In this document: positions 37,734-46,000 of the stretch, in pieces
How positions within the stretch are numbered: the stretch's first letter is position 1
Layout: each line of letters starts with the position of its first letter
DNA from: Flavobacteriales bacterium
GTDB lineage: Bacteria; Bacteroidota; Bacteroidia; Flavobacteriales_F; PHOS-HE28
Assembly: GCA_016713875.1 (NCBI GenBank)
Contig: JADJOI010000003.1
Location: forward strand, 2,790,001-2,854,000
Reading direction: 5' to 3'
Length of the DNA stretch: 64,000 nucleotides
The notes under the pieces: generated by a model
What the model saw: only the letters and a program-made list of their open reading frames with translations
Told to the model about the DNA's origin: nothing
The model's database searches: none
Position numbers and translations under genes: made by a program

Positions 37734-39800
37734 TCAATGGATCACGAAACGCTGTTCGGTGCGGGCCACTGGCGTGGTGGCGCGCAGGGTATAGGCGCCG
37801 GGGGCCAGTCGTTCGAGCTGCAGGCTGTGCGAGCTGCCTTGGGCGATGCGGGCCCGCTCGGCGTGCACGGCGCGGCCGGCCATGTCCAGCACCTCTAGGG
37901 TGAAGGCCGCCTCCGTGCCCGGGTTCCGTACGTTCAGCACGCCCGCCGTCGGGTTCGGGAACAGCCCCAACGCCGCGGTCTCCGATGCGCTCAGGCCGGT
38001 GTTGATGCAGTTGACACCGTCCACCGTGATGCTGTAGGGTCCGATGGCATTGTTGTTGGCGTCGAGCACCACGGGCAGCAGGTAGGTGCCGGCGGCCAGC
38101 TGGTAGAAATAGTAGGTGAGGTTCTGGTCGCCGCAGGCCGTATCGTTGAAGGTGCTGAAGTACACCACCGAGTCAGCCGGGCAGCTGGTGGCCAGGAAAC
38201 CGAAGGCGTTCGTCCAAGCGGGGTTCAGTCCGCAATAGCTCACCGTCACATCCATGCAGCTATCGGTGCTGAAGGCGTGCCACACCACCGGGGCCAGGCT
38301 GAAGGGGCTGCCGCTCTCCCAGTCGCCCGTGGAGGTGGCACCCGTGTTGTCACCGGTGAAGGTGAGCGGGGCACCGGGCTCCAGGGCCTCGGGCACCGCG
38401 GTGGCGCAGTTGTCGTTCGGCGGGGTGTTGCTGCCCGCGCAGGCCACGGCGGTCACCTGCAGGCTGTAAGGGCCGATCGCGTTGTTGTTCGCATCGCGCA
38501 CCACCGGCAGCAGGTAGGTGCCTGCGGCCAGCTCCTCGAAGATGTAGGTCAGGTTCCCGTCACCGCAGGCAGTGGTGTTGAAGGTGCTGAACAGCACGAT
38601 GGAGTCGGCGGGGCAGCCGGTGGCCAGAAAGCCGAAGGCATTGGTCCAGGCAGGGTTCAGGCCGCAATAGCTCACCGTCACCGTGGCGCATTCCACCGTG
38701 GTGAACTTGTGCCACACCACGGGAGCCCCGGCGAAGGGGCTCGTCTGCACGAAGTCCGCCGTGGGCGTGGCGTTCGTATTGTCCCCCGTGAAGGTGAGGG
38801 TGTCATCCACGTTCAGGGCCACCGCGATGGCGTCCGCGCAGAAATCGAAGAAGGCCGGAGGCGTGGAGCACTCGGTGGCCAGCACATCGATGCTGTAGAT
38901 GCCCACCGCATTGTTGTTGGCATCCAGCAGCACCGGGATATGGTAGGTGCCCGCAGCAAGGTCGGCGTACACATAGGTCCGGTTGCCGTCCGCGCAGGTG
39001 GTGTCGTTGAACGTGCTGAAGTAGACCAGCGAGTCGGCGGGGCAATCGGTGGCCAGGAAGCCGAAGCTGTTCTCCCACACGGGGCTCTGTCCGCAATAGC
39101 GCACTTCCACGGTGGCGCAGGTGGTGGTGGTGAAGGCGTGCCACACCACCGGGGCTCCAGCGAAGGGCGAACCCTGGGTGAAGTCGTTGGTGGCCGTGGC
39201 GTTGGTGTTGTCACCGGTGAAGGTGAGGGTGTCGCCCACGGCGAGGGCATCGGCGGTCACCTGGGCGCACTGGTCGTTGGGCGGGGCCTGCGAACCGCCA
39301 CAGGCCTCGGCCGACACATTGATCACATACGGACCGAAGGCGCTCCCTGTGGCCGTCCATACCGGATAGAGGTAGGTGCCGGCCGGCAGGTTGTTGAAGC
39401 TCATGGTCGGGTTGCCGTCCCCGCAGCTGGTGTACTCGTAGAGCTGGGTCACCACCAGAGCGTTCGTGGCCGGGCACGTGGTGGCCAGCACGTTCCAGAA
39501 GTCCACGAACACAGAGGGCGAGCCGCAGTAGTCGATGGTGATGTCCGCACAGGCCGTGGTGGTGAAGGCATGCCACATCACCGGGATGCCGAAGCTCTCC
39601 AGCACCGAACCGGGGGCGAAATCGCCGGTGATGGTGGCGTTGGAATTGTCGCCGGTCCAGCTCAGCGTGCCCCCGATGGCGAGCGGGTCGGCGACCACCT
39701 GTGAGCAATCATCCACCCCTTGGGCGGTGCTGCGGGTGAGGCCCAGAAGGGCGACGGCGGCGATGCAGGTGCTACGGAGCAGGGCGGAGTGAAAGGTCAT
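37734..39800 (-). CDS. Secreted protein with four near-identical modules and T9SS type A domain
   Basis: 688 residues from the ATG at 39800, which begins the signal peptide (CIAAVALLGLTRSTAQ); the open frame to 39905 is ignored. Four tandem ~140-residue modules follow, each with LTFTGDNTNAT, APVVWHAFTT, a Y-CG- pair, FGFLAT-CPADS, and PAGTYL-PV-DANNNA-GPYS. Modules 2-4 are very alike, which points to recent internal duplication. The end is a T9SS type A domain (LFPNPTAGVLNV... LEVLDMAGRAVHAER... LAPGAYTLRATTP... QRFVIH). Likely a surface or matrix protein. Confidence 0.87.
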   Translation of the reverse strand: MTFHSALLRSTCIAAVALLGLTRSTAQGVDDCSQVVADPLAIGGTLSWTGDNSNATITGDFAPGSVLESFGIPVMWHAFTTTACADITIDYCGSPSVFVDFWNVLATTCPATNALVVTQLYEYTSCGDGNPTMSFNNLPAGTYLYPVWTATGSAFGPYVINVSAEACGGSQAPPNDQCAQVTADALAVGDTLTFTGDNTNATATNDFTQGSPFAGAPVVWHAFTTTTCATVEVRYCGQSPVWENSFGFLATDCPADSLVYFSTFNDTTCADGNRTYVYADLAAGTYHIPVLLDANNNAVGIYSIDVLATECSTPPAFFDFCADAIAVALNVDDTLTFTGDNTNATPTADFVQTSPFAGAPVVWHKFTTVECATVTVSYCGLNPAWTNAFGFLATGCPADSIVLFSTFNTTACGDGNLTYIFEELAAGTYLLPVVRDANNNAIGPYSLQVTAVACAGSNTPPNDNCATAVPEALEPGAPLTFTGDNTGATSTGDWESGSPFSLAPVVWHAFSTDSCMDVTVSYCGLNPAWTNAFGFLATSCPADSVVYFSTFNDTACGDQNLTYYFYQLAAGTYLLPVVLDANNNAIGPYSITVDGVNCINTGLSASETAALGLFPNPTAGVLNVRNPGTEAAFTLEVLDMAGRAVHAERARIAQGSSHSLQLERLAPGAYTLRATTPVARTEQRFVIH

Positions 39801-39921
39801 GCGCAGGGGTTCGATGGGTTCACATGGATGGACCGGCAAAGATGTTCCGCCCGGATGAAGCTGATGTGAATTGGGGCAGCCGGTTATCAACAGGGGGCGG
39901 CGCATGGCACAAGGCTCCGGC

Positions 39922-39929
39922 TACCTTTG
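39922..39929 (+). promoter_or_regulatory. -7 promoter element TACCTTTG for the SDR gene
   Basis: Exact match to TAnnTTTG, 24 nt before the ATG at 39954. No clear -33 TTG. Confidence 0.6.
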
Positions 39930-39953
39930 GCCGCACCCCGATCCCTGCCCGGA

Positions 39954-40733
39954 ATGTCCACCGACCCGCTCCAAGGTCAACGTGCGCTGGTCTGCGGCGC
40001 CACGCAGGGCATCGGCCGTGCGGTGGCCATGGCGCTCGCCGGCGAGGGCGCGCGCGTCACCGCGCTGGCGCGCAAGGCCGAGGCGCTGGCCCAGGTGGTG
40101 GCGGCCCTGCCGGGTGAAGGACATCGGGCCCTGCCGGCCGACCTCTCGGAGACGGCCTCGTTGGAGCAGGCGGTGGGCAAGGCCTTGGCCGACGGACCCT
40201 TCACCATCCTGGTGAACAATGCGGGGGGGCCGCCCCCGGGTCCGGCGCATCGTGCGGCGGTGCCCGAGTTCGAGCAGGCCTTCCGGCTGCACCTCTTCGC
40301 CTTCCACAGCCTGGTGCGGCTGGTCCTTCCCGGCATGCGCGAGGCGGGCCACGGGCGCATCGTCAACATCATCAGCACCAGTGTGAAGCAGCCCTTGCCC
40401 GACCTGGGGGTGAGCAATACGGTGCGGGCGTCGGTGGCCAACTGGGCCAAGACGCTGGCCAACGAGCTGGGCCCGTGGAACATCACCGTGAACAACGTGC
40501 TTCCCGGGGCCACCGCCACCGAGCGGTTGGAGGCGATCATCCGGGCCAAGGCCGAGCGCACCGGGGCGAGCGAAGAGGAGGTGGCCGCGCACATGCGCGC
40601 AGAGGTGCCCCTGCGCCGCTTCGCCCGTCCGGAAGAGGTGGCGGCGGCGGTGGCCTTCCTGGCCGGACCGGGCGGTTCTTACATCTCGGGCATCAACCTG
40701 CCGGTGGACGGCGGGCGCACGGCCTGCCTCTGA
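39954..40733 (+). CDS. Short-chain dehydrogenase/reductase
   Basis: 259 residues from the ATG at 39954; the upstream start in the same frame falls inside the promoter. It is a classical SDR with a Rossmann nucleotide motif close to GATQGIGRA, NNAGGPPPG, and a C-terminal G-YISGINLPVDGG. At the catalytic positions I read IISTSVKQPLPDLGVSNTVRASV: Ser is present, but the usual YxxxK is replaced by N-V-R, so activity may be atypical or lost. SDRs of this divergent kind are often seen with 3-hydroxyanthranilate-pathway genes in Bacteroidota, which fits the neighbourhood. Exact substrate unknown. Confidence 0.85.
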   Translation: MSTDPLQGQRALVCGATQGIGRAVAMALAGEGARVTALARKAEALAQVVAALPGEGHRALPADLSETASLEQAVGKALADGPFTILVNNAGGPPPGPAHRAAVPEFEQAFRLHLFAFHSLVRLVLPGMREAGHGRIVNIISTSVKQPLPDLGVSNTVRASVANWAKTLANELGPWNITVNNVLPGATATERLEAIIRAKAERTGASEEEVAAHMRAEVPLRRFARPEEVAAAVAFLAGPGGSYISGINLPVDGGRTACL

Positions 40734-41453
40734 TCAGGCCTGTTCCCGTGCGGCCAGGCGGAAGCCCTGGCCGTGGATGTTGATGATCTCCACCTCCGGA
40801 TCCTCGCGCAGGTGCTTGCGCAACTTGGCGATGTACACGTCCATGCTGCGGCCGTTGAAGTAATTGTCGTCGCCCCAGATCTCGCGCAGGGCCTGGCGAC
40901 GCTCGAGCAGGCCATTGCGGTGCAGGCAGAGCAGGCGCAGCAGCTCGCTCTCCTTGGTGGTGAGCTTGCGTTCCTCCTCACCGCGCCGGAGCAGCTGCTT
41001 GCGCACGTCGAAGGTGTAGCTGCCGATGGTGTGGTGCTGCGGCTGCTCGGTGCCCAGGCCGAGGCCGGCGCTGCGCCGCAGCACGGCCTGCACACGCAGC
41101 ACCAGCTCCTCCATGCTGAACGGTTTGGTGAGGTAGTCATCCGCCCCGGCCTGGAACCCCTGGATGGTGTCCTGCTTCATGCTCTTGGCGGTGAGGAAGA
41201 TGATGGGCACCTGGGTGTCGGACCGGCGGATCTCGCGCGCCAGGGTGAAGCCGTCCTTCACCGGCATCATCACGTCCAGCAGCAGCAGGTCGTACCGTTC
41301 CCGGGCCTCGGTGGAAGAGCGGAAGGCCTTGAGGCCGGCCTCGCCATCGGCGCGCAGGTCCACTTCGAATCCCTTTACGCGCAGGTACTCGGCCAGGAGC
41401 GTGCCGAGGTTGGGGTCATCCTCGACCACCAGGAGCTTGGGTGTCGGAGCCAT
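40734..41453 (-). CDS. OmpR/PhoB-family response regulator
   Basis: 239 residues from the ATG at 41453. The receiver domain has EDD (acidic pocket), LLLDVMMPVKDG (phospho-Asp), FLTAKS and KPFSMEEL. It is followed by a winged-helix DNA-binding domain (KLTTKESELLRLLCLHRNGLLERRQALREIWGDDNYFNGRSMDVYIAKLRKHL... GFRLA). Its start lies 38 nt inside the end of the histidine kinase gene. It resembles the RprY-type regulators of Bacteroidota. The TTAACG direct repeats upstream of the kinase are its likely binding site. Its stop abuts the SDR stop (TGATCA). Confidence 0.95.
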   Translation of the reverse strand: MAPTPKLLVVEDDPNLGTLLAEYLRVKGFEVDLRADGEAGLKAFRSSTEARERYDLLLLDVMMPVKDGFTLAREIRRSDTQVPIIFLTAKSMKQDTIQGFQAGADDYLTKPFSMEELVLRVQAVLRRSAGLGLGTEQPQHHTIGSYTFDVRKQLLRRGEEERKLTTKESELLRLLCLHRNGLLERRQALREIWGDDNYFNGRSMDVYIAKLRKHLREDPEVEIINIHGQGFRLAAREQA

Positions 41454-42807
41454 GTTCAAAGGGAAGGGTGATGGTGAAGGTGCTGCCCTGGCCGGGTTCG
41501 CTGGCCACCTGGATGCGGCCGCCATGGCGCTGCAGCACGGCGTGCACGTAGCTGAGGCCCAGGCCGAAGCCCTTCACGTTGTGGATGTTGCCGGTGGGCA
41601 CGCGGTAGAGCTTGTCGAAGATGCGTCGCTGTTCCCCGCGCGGGATCCCGATGCCGTTGTCCTGCACCTCCACCTCGATGCCGTGGTGGTCGCTGCGGGT
41701 GCGCACTTGGATGCGGGGTTCGCGGGCGGCGTACTTGATGCCGTTGTCGATCAGGTTCTGCAGCACGTTGGTCAGGTGGATGCGGTCGCCCTGCAGGCGG
41801 TGCAGCGCCGCGCCGAACGCCACCTCGATGCCTCCGCCGCGCCGTTCGGCCTGGATGCGCATGTTGCGCACCACATCGTCGATCAGCGCGTGCAGGTCCA
41901 GGTCCACCGGGCGCAGACGCATCTGGCCGCTGTCCTGCAGGGCGCTCTGCAGCACGTTCTCCACGAGCACACCGAGGCGCTTGTTCTCCTCGCGGATCAT
42001 GTTCACGAAGGTGCGCGTCTGCTGCTCGGTGTGCGGCATGGAGGGGTCGTTGAGCGCCTCACAGGCCAGGGCGATGGTGCTGATCGGGGTCTTCAGCTCG
42101 TGGGTGAGGTTGTTCACCAGGTCGTTCTTGATGTCGCTGATCCGTTTCTGGCGATGCACGGTGCGCAGGGTGATGACGAAGACGGCCACGATCACCAGCA
42201 GGAAGGTGGCGGACAGCAGCAGCATGGGACGGATGGCGGCGCGCACCACGCGCTCCTGGCCGGGCACCAGCACATGCAGTTTCAACCGTGTGCCCGGAGC
42301 ACCGCTGCGGAAGAGCGGAACGGTGTGGGGAGAGGCCGCGAGCGCGGCGGTGTCGGCGCCGGGCGAGGCCATCACCACAGCACCGGCCGGATCGAGGATG
42401 GCGTAGTGGGTGGGGCCCGCGATGCCTCGGAGCCGGAGCTCCTCGCCCAGGAGCGAGTCGAGCACCGGCGCGGGCACGCACTCCTCCACCGGGCGCGCCT
42501 CGCCCGGTGCGATGAGGCCGCGCAGCATGTCGGCCACCACATCGTCCGATCCGGCGGGCTCGCCGATCATCGCCAGGCTGTCGGTGGACCGCAGGCGGTC
42601 CAGCCCCTCGCTCGCGCGCAGGCGGTCCATCGCCTCGCGGCGCTCCAGGCGTTCGCCCACGGCGATCAGGGCGTCATCGAGGCTGCGGCCCAGCTGCACG
42701 TCCTTCAGGTCCATCGACTCACCGATCCACCGCACCTGGATCACCACCAGGCCGACGAGCGCGAGGGTGATGGTCAGCGCGAGCCCCAGGATCGACCGCT
42801 CGTTCAC
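41416..42807 (-). CDS. Membrane sensor histidine kinase (RprX-like)
   Basis: 463 residues; GTG start at 42807. Transmembrane helix 1 is residues ~5-24 (ILGLALTITLALVGLVVIQV), followed by a periplasmic domain of ~190 residues rich in Arg/Glu/Leu. Transmembrane helix 2 is about 195-215 (MLLLSATFLLVIVAVFVITL). The HisKA motif is LTHELKTPISTI, then HATPase with NGIKYA, QDNGIGIP and KGFGLGLSYV. The 3' end overlaps the response regulator by 38 nt, so the pair is co-expressed. A TAGTTTCG -7-like element ends 4 nt before the GTG. The signal is unknown. Confidence 0.94.
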   Translation of the reverse strand: MNERSILGLALTITLALVGLVVIQVRWIGESMDLKDVQLGRSLDDALIAVGERLERREAMDRLRASEGLDRLRSTDSLAMIGEPAGSDDVVADMLRGLIAPGEARPVEECVPAPVLDSLLGEELRLRGIAGPTHYAILDPAGAVVMASPGADTAALAASPHTVPLFRSGAPGTRLKLHVLVPGQERVVRAAIRPMLLLSATFLLVIVAVFVITLRTVHRQKRISDIKNDLVNNLTHELKTPISTIALACEALNDPSMPHTEQQTRTFVNMIREENKRLGVLVENVLQSALQDSGQMRLRPVDLDLHALIDDVVRNMRIQAERRGGGIEVAFGAALHRLQGDRIHLTNVLQNLIDNGIKYAAREPRIQVRTRSDHHGIEVEVQDNGIGIPRGEQRRIFDKLYRVPTGNIHNVKGFGLGLSYVHAVLQRHGGRIQVASEPGQGSTFTITLPFEHGSDTQAPGGRG

Positions 42808-42811
42808 GGTC

Positions 42812-42819
42812 CGAAACTA
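42812..42819 (-). promoter_or_regulatory. -7-like element TAGTTTCG for the kinase gene
   Basis: On the minus strand TAGTTTCG is followed by GACC and the GTG start, so the transcript would be almost leaderless. Confidence 0.45.
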
Positions 42820-42848
42820 CCCGGGCCCTCCGCGCGCCGGCGAGGCAC

Positions 42849-42885
42849 TTAACGTTCTTTAACGGCGATCAACGTGTCGTTAACG
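42849..42885. promoter_or_regulatory. Direct-repeat operator (four TTAACG-type hexamers)
   Basis: TTAACG begins at 42849 and 42859, TCAACG at 42869 and TTAACG at 42880. The spacings are 10, 10 and 11 bp, about one helical turn. Such direct repeats are how OmpR/PhoB-family regulators bind. The site lies between the kinase/regulator genes and the divergent small gene, so autoregulation and control of 42934-43149 are likely. Confidence 0.7.
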
Positions 42886-42933
42886 TTCGACGGGGCGTTC
42901 ACCGTGTACGTTCGCAGCATCGAACGCCGCCCC

Positions 42934-43149
42934 ATGCGTCGCACCACCGCCACCCAGCTCTTCTGCCTCGGGCTCGCCATCGCCGGCGTCACATGGGCCC
43001 AGGCCGCGTCGCCCTTCCGCTACCCCGCGCAGCGCAAGCCCGCCGCTCCGGCGACCACCACCACGGGAAGCGTGGTGCGCCCGGTCCCGGCCGTGGAACA
43101 CCTGGCCTGCCTGCCGTCCACCGCATTCACGAAGCTTGTCATCGAGTAG
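42934..43149 (+). CDS. Small exported protein
   Basis: 71 residues from the ATG at 42934, with a signal peptide (LFCLGLAIAGVTWAQA) and a ~50-residue Pro/Thr-rich mature part. TACGTTCG (42907-42914) is a -7-like element 19 nt upstream. It is divergent from the two-component system and just downstream of its TTAACG repeats, which suggests it is a target of that regulator. An in-frame start at 42874 is possible but would destroy the signal peptide. No domain recognised. Confidence 0.55.
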   Translation: MRRTTATQLFCLGLAIAGVTWAQAASPFRYPAQRKPAAPATTTTGSVVRPVPAVEHLACLPSTAFTKLVIE

Positions 43150-43239
43150 GTTCGTTCAATGACAGCGCAACAAGGGGCTGGAAGGCTTCCACATCGTGGG
43201 GGCCTTTCGGCTTTTCAGGGGGCAAGGGGGCGGCCCCTG

Positions 43240-43247
43240 TACCTTCG
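43240..43247 (+). promoter_or_regulatory. -7-like element TACCTTCG for the aldehyde dehydrogenase gene
   Basis: TACCTTCG ends 9 nt before the ATG at 43257. Confidence 0.4.
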
Positions 43248-43256
43248 GCGCGAGCC

Positions 43257-44699
43257 ATGGAGACCATCCTGAACCACATTGGCGGCCGCTTCACGGCCGC
43301 ACACAGCGGCGCCACCCTGCCGGTGCACGCACCGGCCACGGGCGAGGTGTTCGCCGCCGCCCCGGACAGCGATGCCCGCGACGTGGACGATGCGGTGGCG
43401 GCCGCGCAGACCGCGCTGCCCGCCTGGTGGGCATTGGGGCGCGAAGGGCGCAGCAACGCCCTGCTGCGCGTGGCGGCGCGCGTGGAGCGCGACCTGGAAC
43501 GCTTCGCACAGGCCGAATCGCGGGACAACGGCAAACCGGTCCATCTGGCGCGCGAAGTGGACATCCCGCGTGCGGTGGCCAACCTGCGCTTCTTCGCCAC
43601 GGCGATCCTGCATCAGCAGAGCGAGGCCCACCTGATGGACGAGGTGGCGCTGAACTACACCGACCGGCAGCCCGTGGGCGTGGCCGGTTGCATCAGTCCC
43701 TGGAACCTGCCGTTGTACCTCTTCACGTGGAAGGTGGCCCCGGCCCTGGCCGCGGGATGCACCGTGGTGGCCAAGCCCTCGGAGGTGACGCCCCTCACCG
43801 CGCACCTGCTGGCGGAAGCCTGCGCGGCGGAGGAGCTGCCCCCGGGGGTGCTGAACATCGTGCATGGCCTGGGCGCCAAGGTGGGCGCGGCCATCAGTGC
43901 GCATCCGGGCATTCCGGCCATCTCGTTCACGGGCGGCACACGCACCGGCGCCGAGATCGCCCGCACCGCGGCACCCCTGTTCAAGAAGCTCAGCCTGGAG
44001 CTGGGCGGCAAGAACCCGGTGCTGGTGTTCGACGACTGCGACTTCGAACGCACGCTCGACACCACCGTGCGCTCCTCCTTCCGCAACCAGGGGCAGATCT
44101 GCCTGTGCGGCTCGCGCATCCTGGTGGCGCGCGGCCTCTACGACCGGTTCAAGGCGGCCTTCGTGGCACGCACCGAGGCCCTGCGGGTGGGCGATCCCGC
44201 GGATCCGGCGACGGACCTGGGGGCCCTGGTGTCCGCTCCGCACCTGGAGAAAGTGCTCGGCCACGTGGACCTGGCGCGGGCCGAGGGCGGCACCGTGCTG
44301 TGCGGCGGAGAGCGTGTGCAGCTGCCCGGTGCGCTCGCCGGCGGCTGGTACATGCGCCCCACGGTGATCGAAGGGCTGGGTCCGCAATGCCGCACCAACC
44401 AGGAGGAGATCTTCGGGCCCGTGGTGACGCTGCAGCCCTTCGACACCGAGGCGGAGGCCCTGGCCCTGGCCAACGCCACGCCCTACGGGCTGGCCGGCGT
44501 GGTGTGGACGCGGGACGTGCAGCGGGCGCACCGCGTGGCGCGCGGCATCCAGGCGGGCATCGTGTGGGTGAACTGCTGGATGGTGCGCGACCTGCGCACG
44601 CCCTTCGGAGGCACCAAGCAGAGCGGTGTGGGGCGCGAGGGCGGCTGGGAGGCGCTGCGCTTCTTCACCGAGGCACGGAACGTGTGCGTGCGCTGGTGA
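43257..44699 (+). CDS. Aldehyde dehydrogenase, probably 2-aminomuconate-6-semialdehyde dehydrogenase
   Basis: 480 residues from the ATG at 43257; the frame is open upstream to 42993 without a gene-like sequence. NAD-dependent ALDH features: SPWNLPLYLFTWKVAPALAAG, SFTGGTRTG, catalytic Glu in LELGGKNP, and catalytic Cys in NQGQICLCGSR. The C-terminal stretch NCWMVRDLRTPFGGTKQSGVGREGG is typical of the 2-aminomuconic/2-hydroxymuconic semialdehyde dehydrogenase (ALDH8-like) group. With 3-HAO and ACMSD 10 kb away, it probably oxidises 2-aminomuconate semialdehyde to 2-aminomuconate. The substrate is inferred, not proven. Confidence 0.88.
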   Translation: METILNHIGGRFTAAHSGATLPVHAPATGEVFAAAPDSDARDVDDAVAAAQTALPAWWALGREGRSNALLRVAARVERDLERFAQAESRDNGKPVHLAREVDIPRAVANLRFFATAILHQQSEAHLMDEVALNYTDRQPVGVAGCISPWNLPLYLFTWKVAPALAAGCTVVAKPSEVTPLTAHLLAEACAAEELPPGVLNIVHGLGAKVGAAISAHPGIPAISFTGGTRTGAEIARTAAPLFKKLSLELGGKNPVLVFDDCDFERTLDTTVRSSFRNQGQICLCGSRILVARGLYDRFKAAFVARTEALRVGDPADPATDLGALVSAPHLEKVLGHVDLARAEGGTVLCGGERVQLPGALAGGWYMRPTVIEGLGPQCRTNQEEIFGPVVTLQPFDTEAEALALANATPYGLAGVVWTRDVQRAHRVARGIQAGIVWVNCWMVRDLRTPFGGTKQSGVGREGGWEALRFFTEARNVCVRW

Positions 44700-44832
44700 T
44701 CGCCGAGCCGTCCCGGGACCGGTCCTTCATGCCGTTGGTGAAGAACCAGCCGAAGCGGCGGTCGAACCAGGCCTCGAAGCGCTCCAGCGCGTGGAACAGG
44801 GTGGCGAGCATCGATCGTGCGGTGTTGCTCAT
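44665..44832 (-). CDS. Possible small protein overlapping the ALDH 3' end
   Basis: A 55-codon frame from the ATG at 44832 encodes an N-terminal helix followed by RFEAWFDRRFGWFFTNGMKD, an amphipathic aromatic/basic segment that looks protein-like, and then a basic tail. It lies downstream of the SiaB-like gene on the same strand and overlaps the ALDH coding end antisense by 35 nt. No family is recognised with certainty. It is the only plausible gene in the 44700-44901 gap. Confidence 0.45.
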   Translation of the reverse strand: MSNTARSMLATLFHALERFEAWFDRRFGWFFTNGMKDRSRDGSAITSARTRSVPR

Positions 44833-44901
44833 GGATAACACCGAAGGCGGGCAGGAATTGTGCCAGGGGACCGTGCGGCACCGCGAACGGTGCGAACGTG
44901 T

Positions 44902-45933
44902 TCAGGAACGGGCCTCCACCCAGACCAGGGTCCGGTCGGCGTCCAGCGCCCATCGGTCGGCGGTGAGGCCCCCAGTGGCGCGCATGGCCATTTCCAGCAG
45001 ACCGGCGCCGGCGGGATCCCCGCCCTGCAGGGCGGCGCGGTAGCGGCGTTTGAGGTGGAAGGCCGAACCGCCGCGCACCCCGCCCACGATCGCCTCCAAG
45101 CGCTCGGCCTCCCCGGGCGGGACCTCCGAACCCACCAGCACGCTCCATCCGCCCGCTCCCTGGCGGTGCACGGACAGCAGCACGGGCCCGCTGCGGTGAT
45201 CAGCGCTGTCGTCGATGTACTGGGTGGCGGCCAGCAGGCAGGCGTGCAGGGGCTCTCCGCCCAGACCGGTCTCCTGCACCAGGCCCAGCAGCGCGTTCAG
45301 CAAGGCCGGCGCCGGCTCGCCGAGCATGGCGGCCACCACCCGATGCGCCTCCTGCGCATGGCAGGCATCGGCCACCCGGTCGAAGGACCATGGTGCCGCA
45401 TCGCCAAGGAGCACCTGGAGCATGAAGCGGTGCACGCCGGCTTCCAGGGGTTCCAGGGCATGGCCGAGGTCGCGGCCGCTACGGCGCGCCATCTCGATGA
45501 GGCCCAGGCCGGCACCGCCTTTGGCCGATGCGGCATTGGCCTGCAGCCCGCGCAGAAAGAGGTCCTTGAGCGTGTCGGCATCCTTGCCGAGCACGCCGTG
45601 GAGCGCCGAGCGCAACGCAGGCAGGTCGGCATCGGCCACCGGGTTGCAGGTGATCACCTGCTGCCCCGAAGGGACCGCGCCGAAGAGGAAGCTGCTCCGC
45701 AGCTGCATACCGTCGGCCGGCGGTCGATGGCGGATGATGTTCTGGAAGGCCTCCACCAGCACGAAGGCCAGGCGCGCCCGGGCGCCCTTGGACAGGCCCT
45801 GACGTTCGGCCACGGCCTCGGCCAGCTCGATCAGACGTGCGGTCTGTGCGTCGCGGAAGGGATCGCCGAGCAGGAGGGCAAAAGTGCCGCTGGACAAGGC
45901 CTTGTACAGGCTGAACGCATGAGGGACCTCCAT
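44902..45933 (-). CDS. Tandem SiaB-like (DUF6272-type) regulatory protein
   Basis: 343 residues, no signal peptide. The N-terminal half has a histidine-kinase-like ATPase pattern: an N-box EAFQNIIRH (residues 61-69) and a G-box GGAGLGLIEMAR (139-150), the form seen in SiaB family kinases. The C-terminal half has a similar but degenerate layout ending PAGAGLLEMAMRATGG. It therefore looks like two fused SiaB-type modules. SiaB proteins act in partner-switching with phosphatases and anti-sigma-antagonist-like proteins. Here the gene is divergent from an HD-polyphosphate kinase fusion, with back-to-back promoters. The exact role is unknown. Confidence 0.7.
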   Translation of the reverse strand: MEVPHAFSLYKALSSGTFALLLGDPFRDAQTARLIELAEAVAERQGLSKGARARLAFVLVEAFQNIIRHRPPADGMQLRSSFLFGAVPSGQQVITCNPVADADLPALRSALHGVLGKDADTLKDLFLRGLQANAASAKGGAGLGLIEMARRSGRDLGHALEPLEAGVHRFMLQVLLGDAAPWSFDRVADACHAQEAHRVVAAMLGEPAPALLNALLGLVQETGLGGEPLHACLLAATQYIDDSADHRSGPVLLSVHRQGAGGWSVLVGSEVPPGEAERLEAIVGGVRGGSAFHLKRRYRAALQGGDPAGAGLLEMAMRATGGLTADRWALDADRTLVWVEARS

Positions 45934-45946
45934 CGGCCGAAGCGTT

Positions 45947-45954
45947 CAAAGATA
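45947..45954 (-). promoter_or_regulatory. -7 promoter element TATCTTTG for the SiaB-like gene
   Basis: TATCTTTG on the minus strand, 13 nt before the ATG at 45933. The -7-like TAACTTGC (45985-45992) on the plus strand serves the HD-PPK gene, ending 8 nt before its ATG. The two promoters are about 30 bp apart. Confidence 0.6.
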
Positions 45955-46000
45955 GCCGCGTGCCCGGACGAGCCTCGGAGCGCGGATAACTTGCGCCCCC

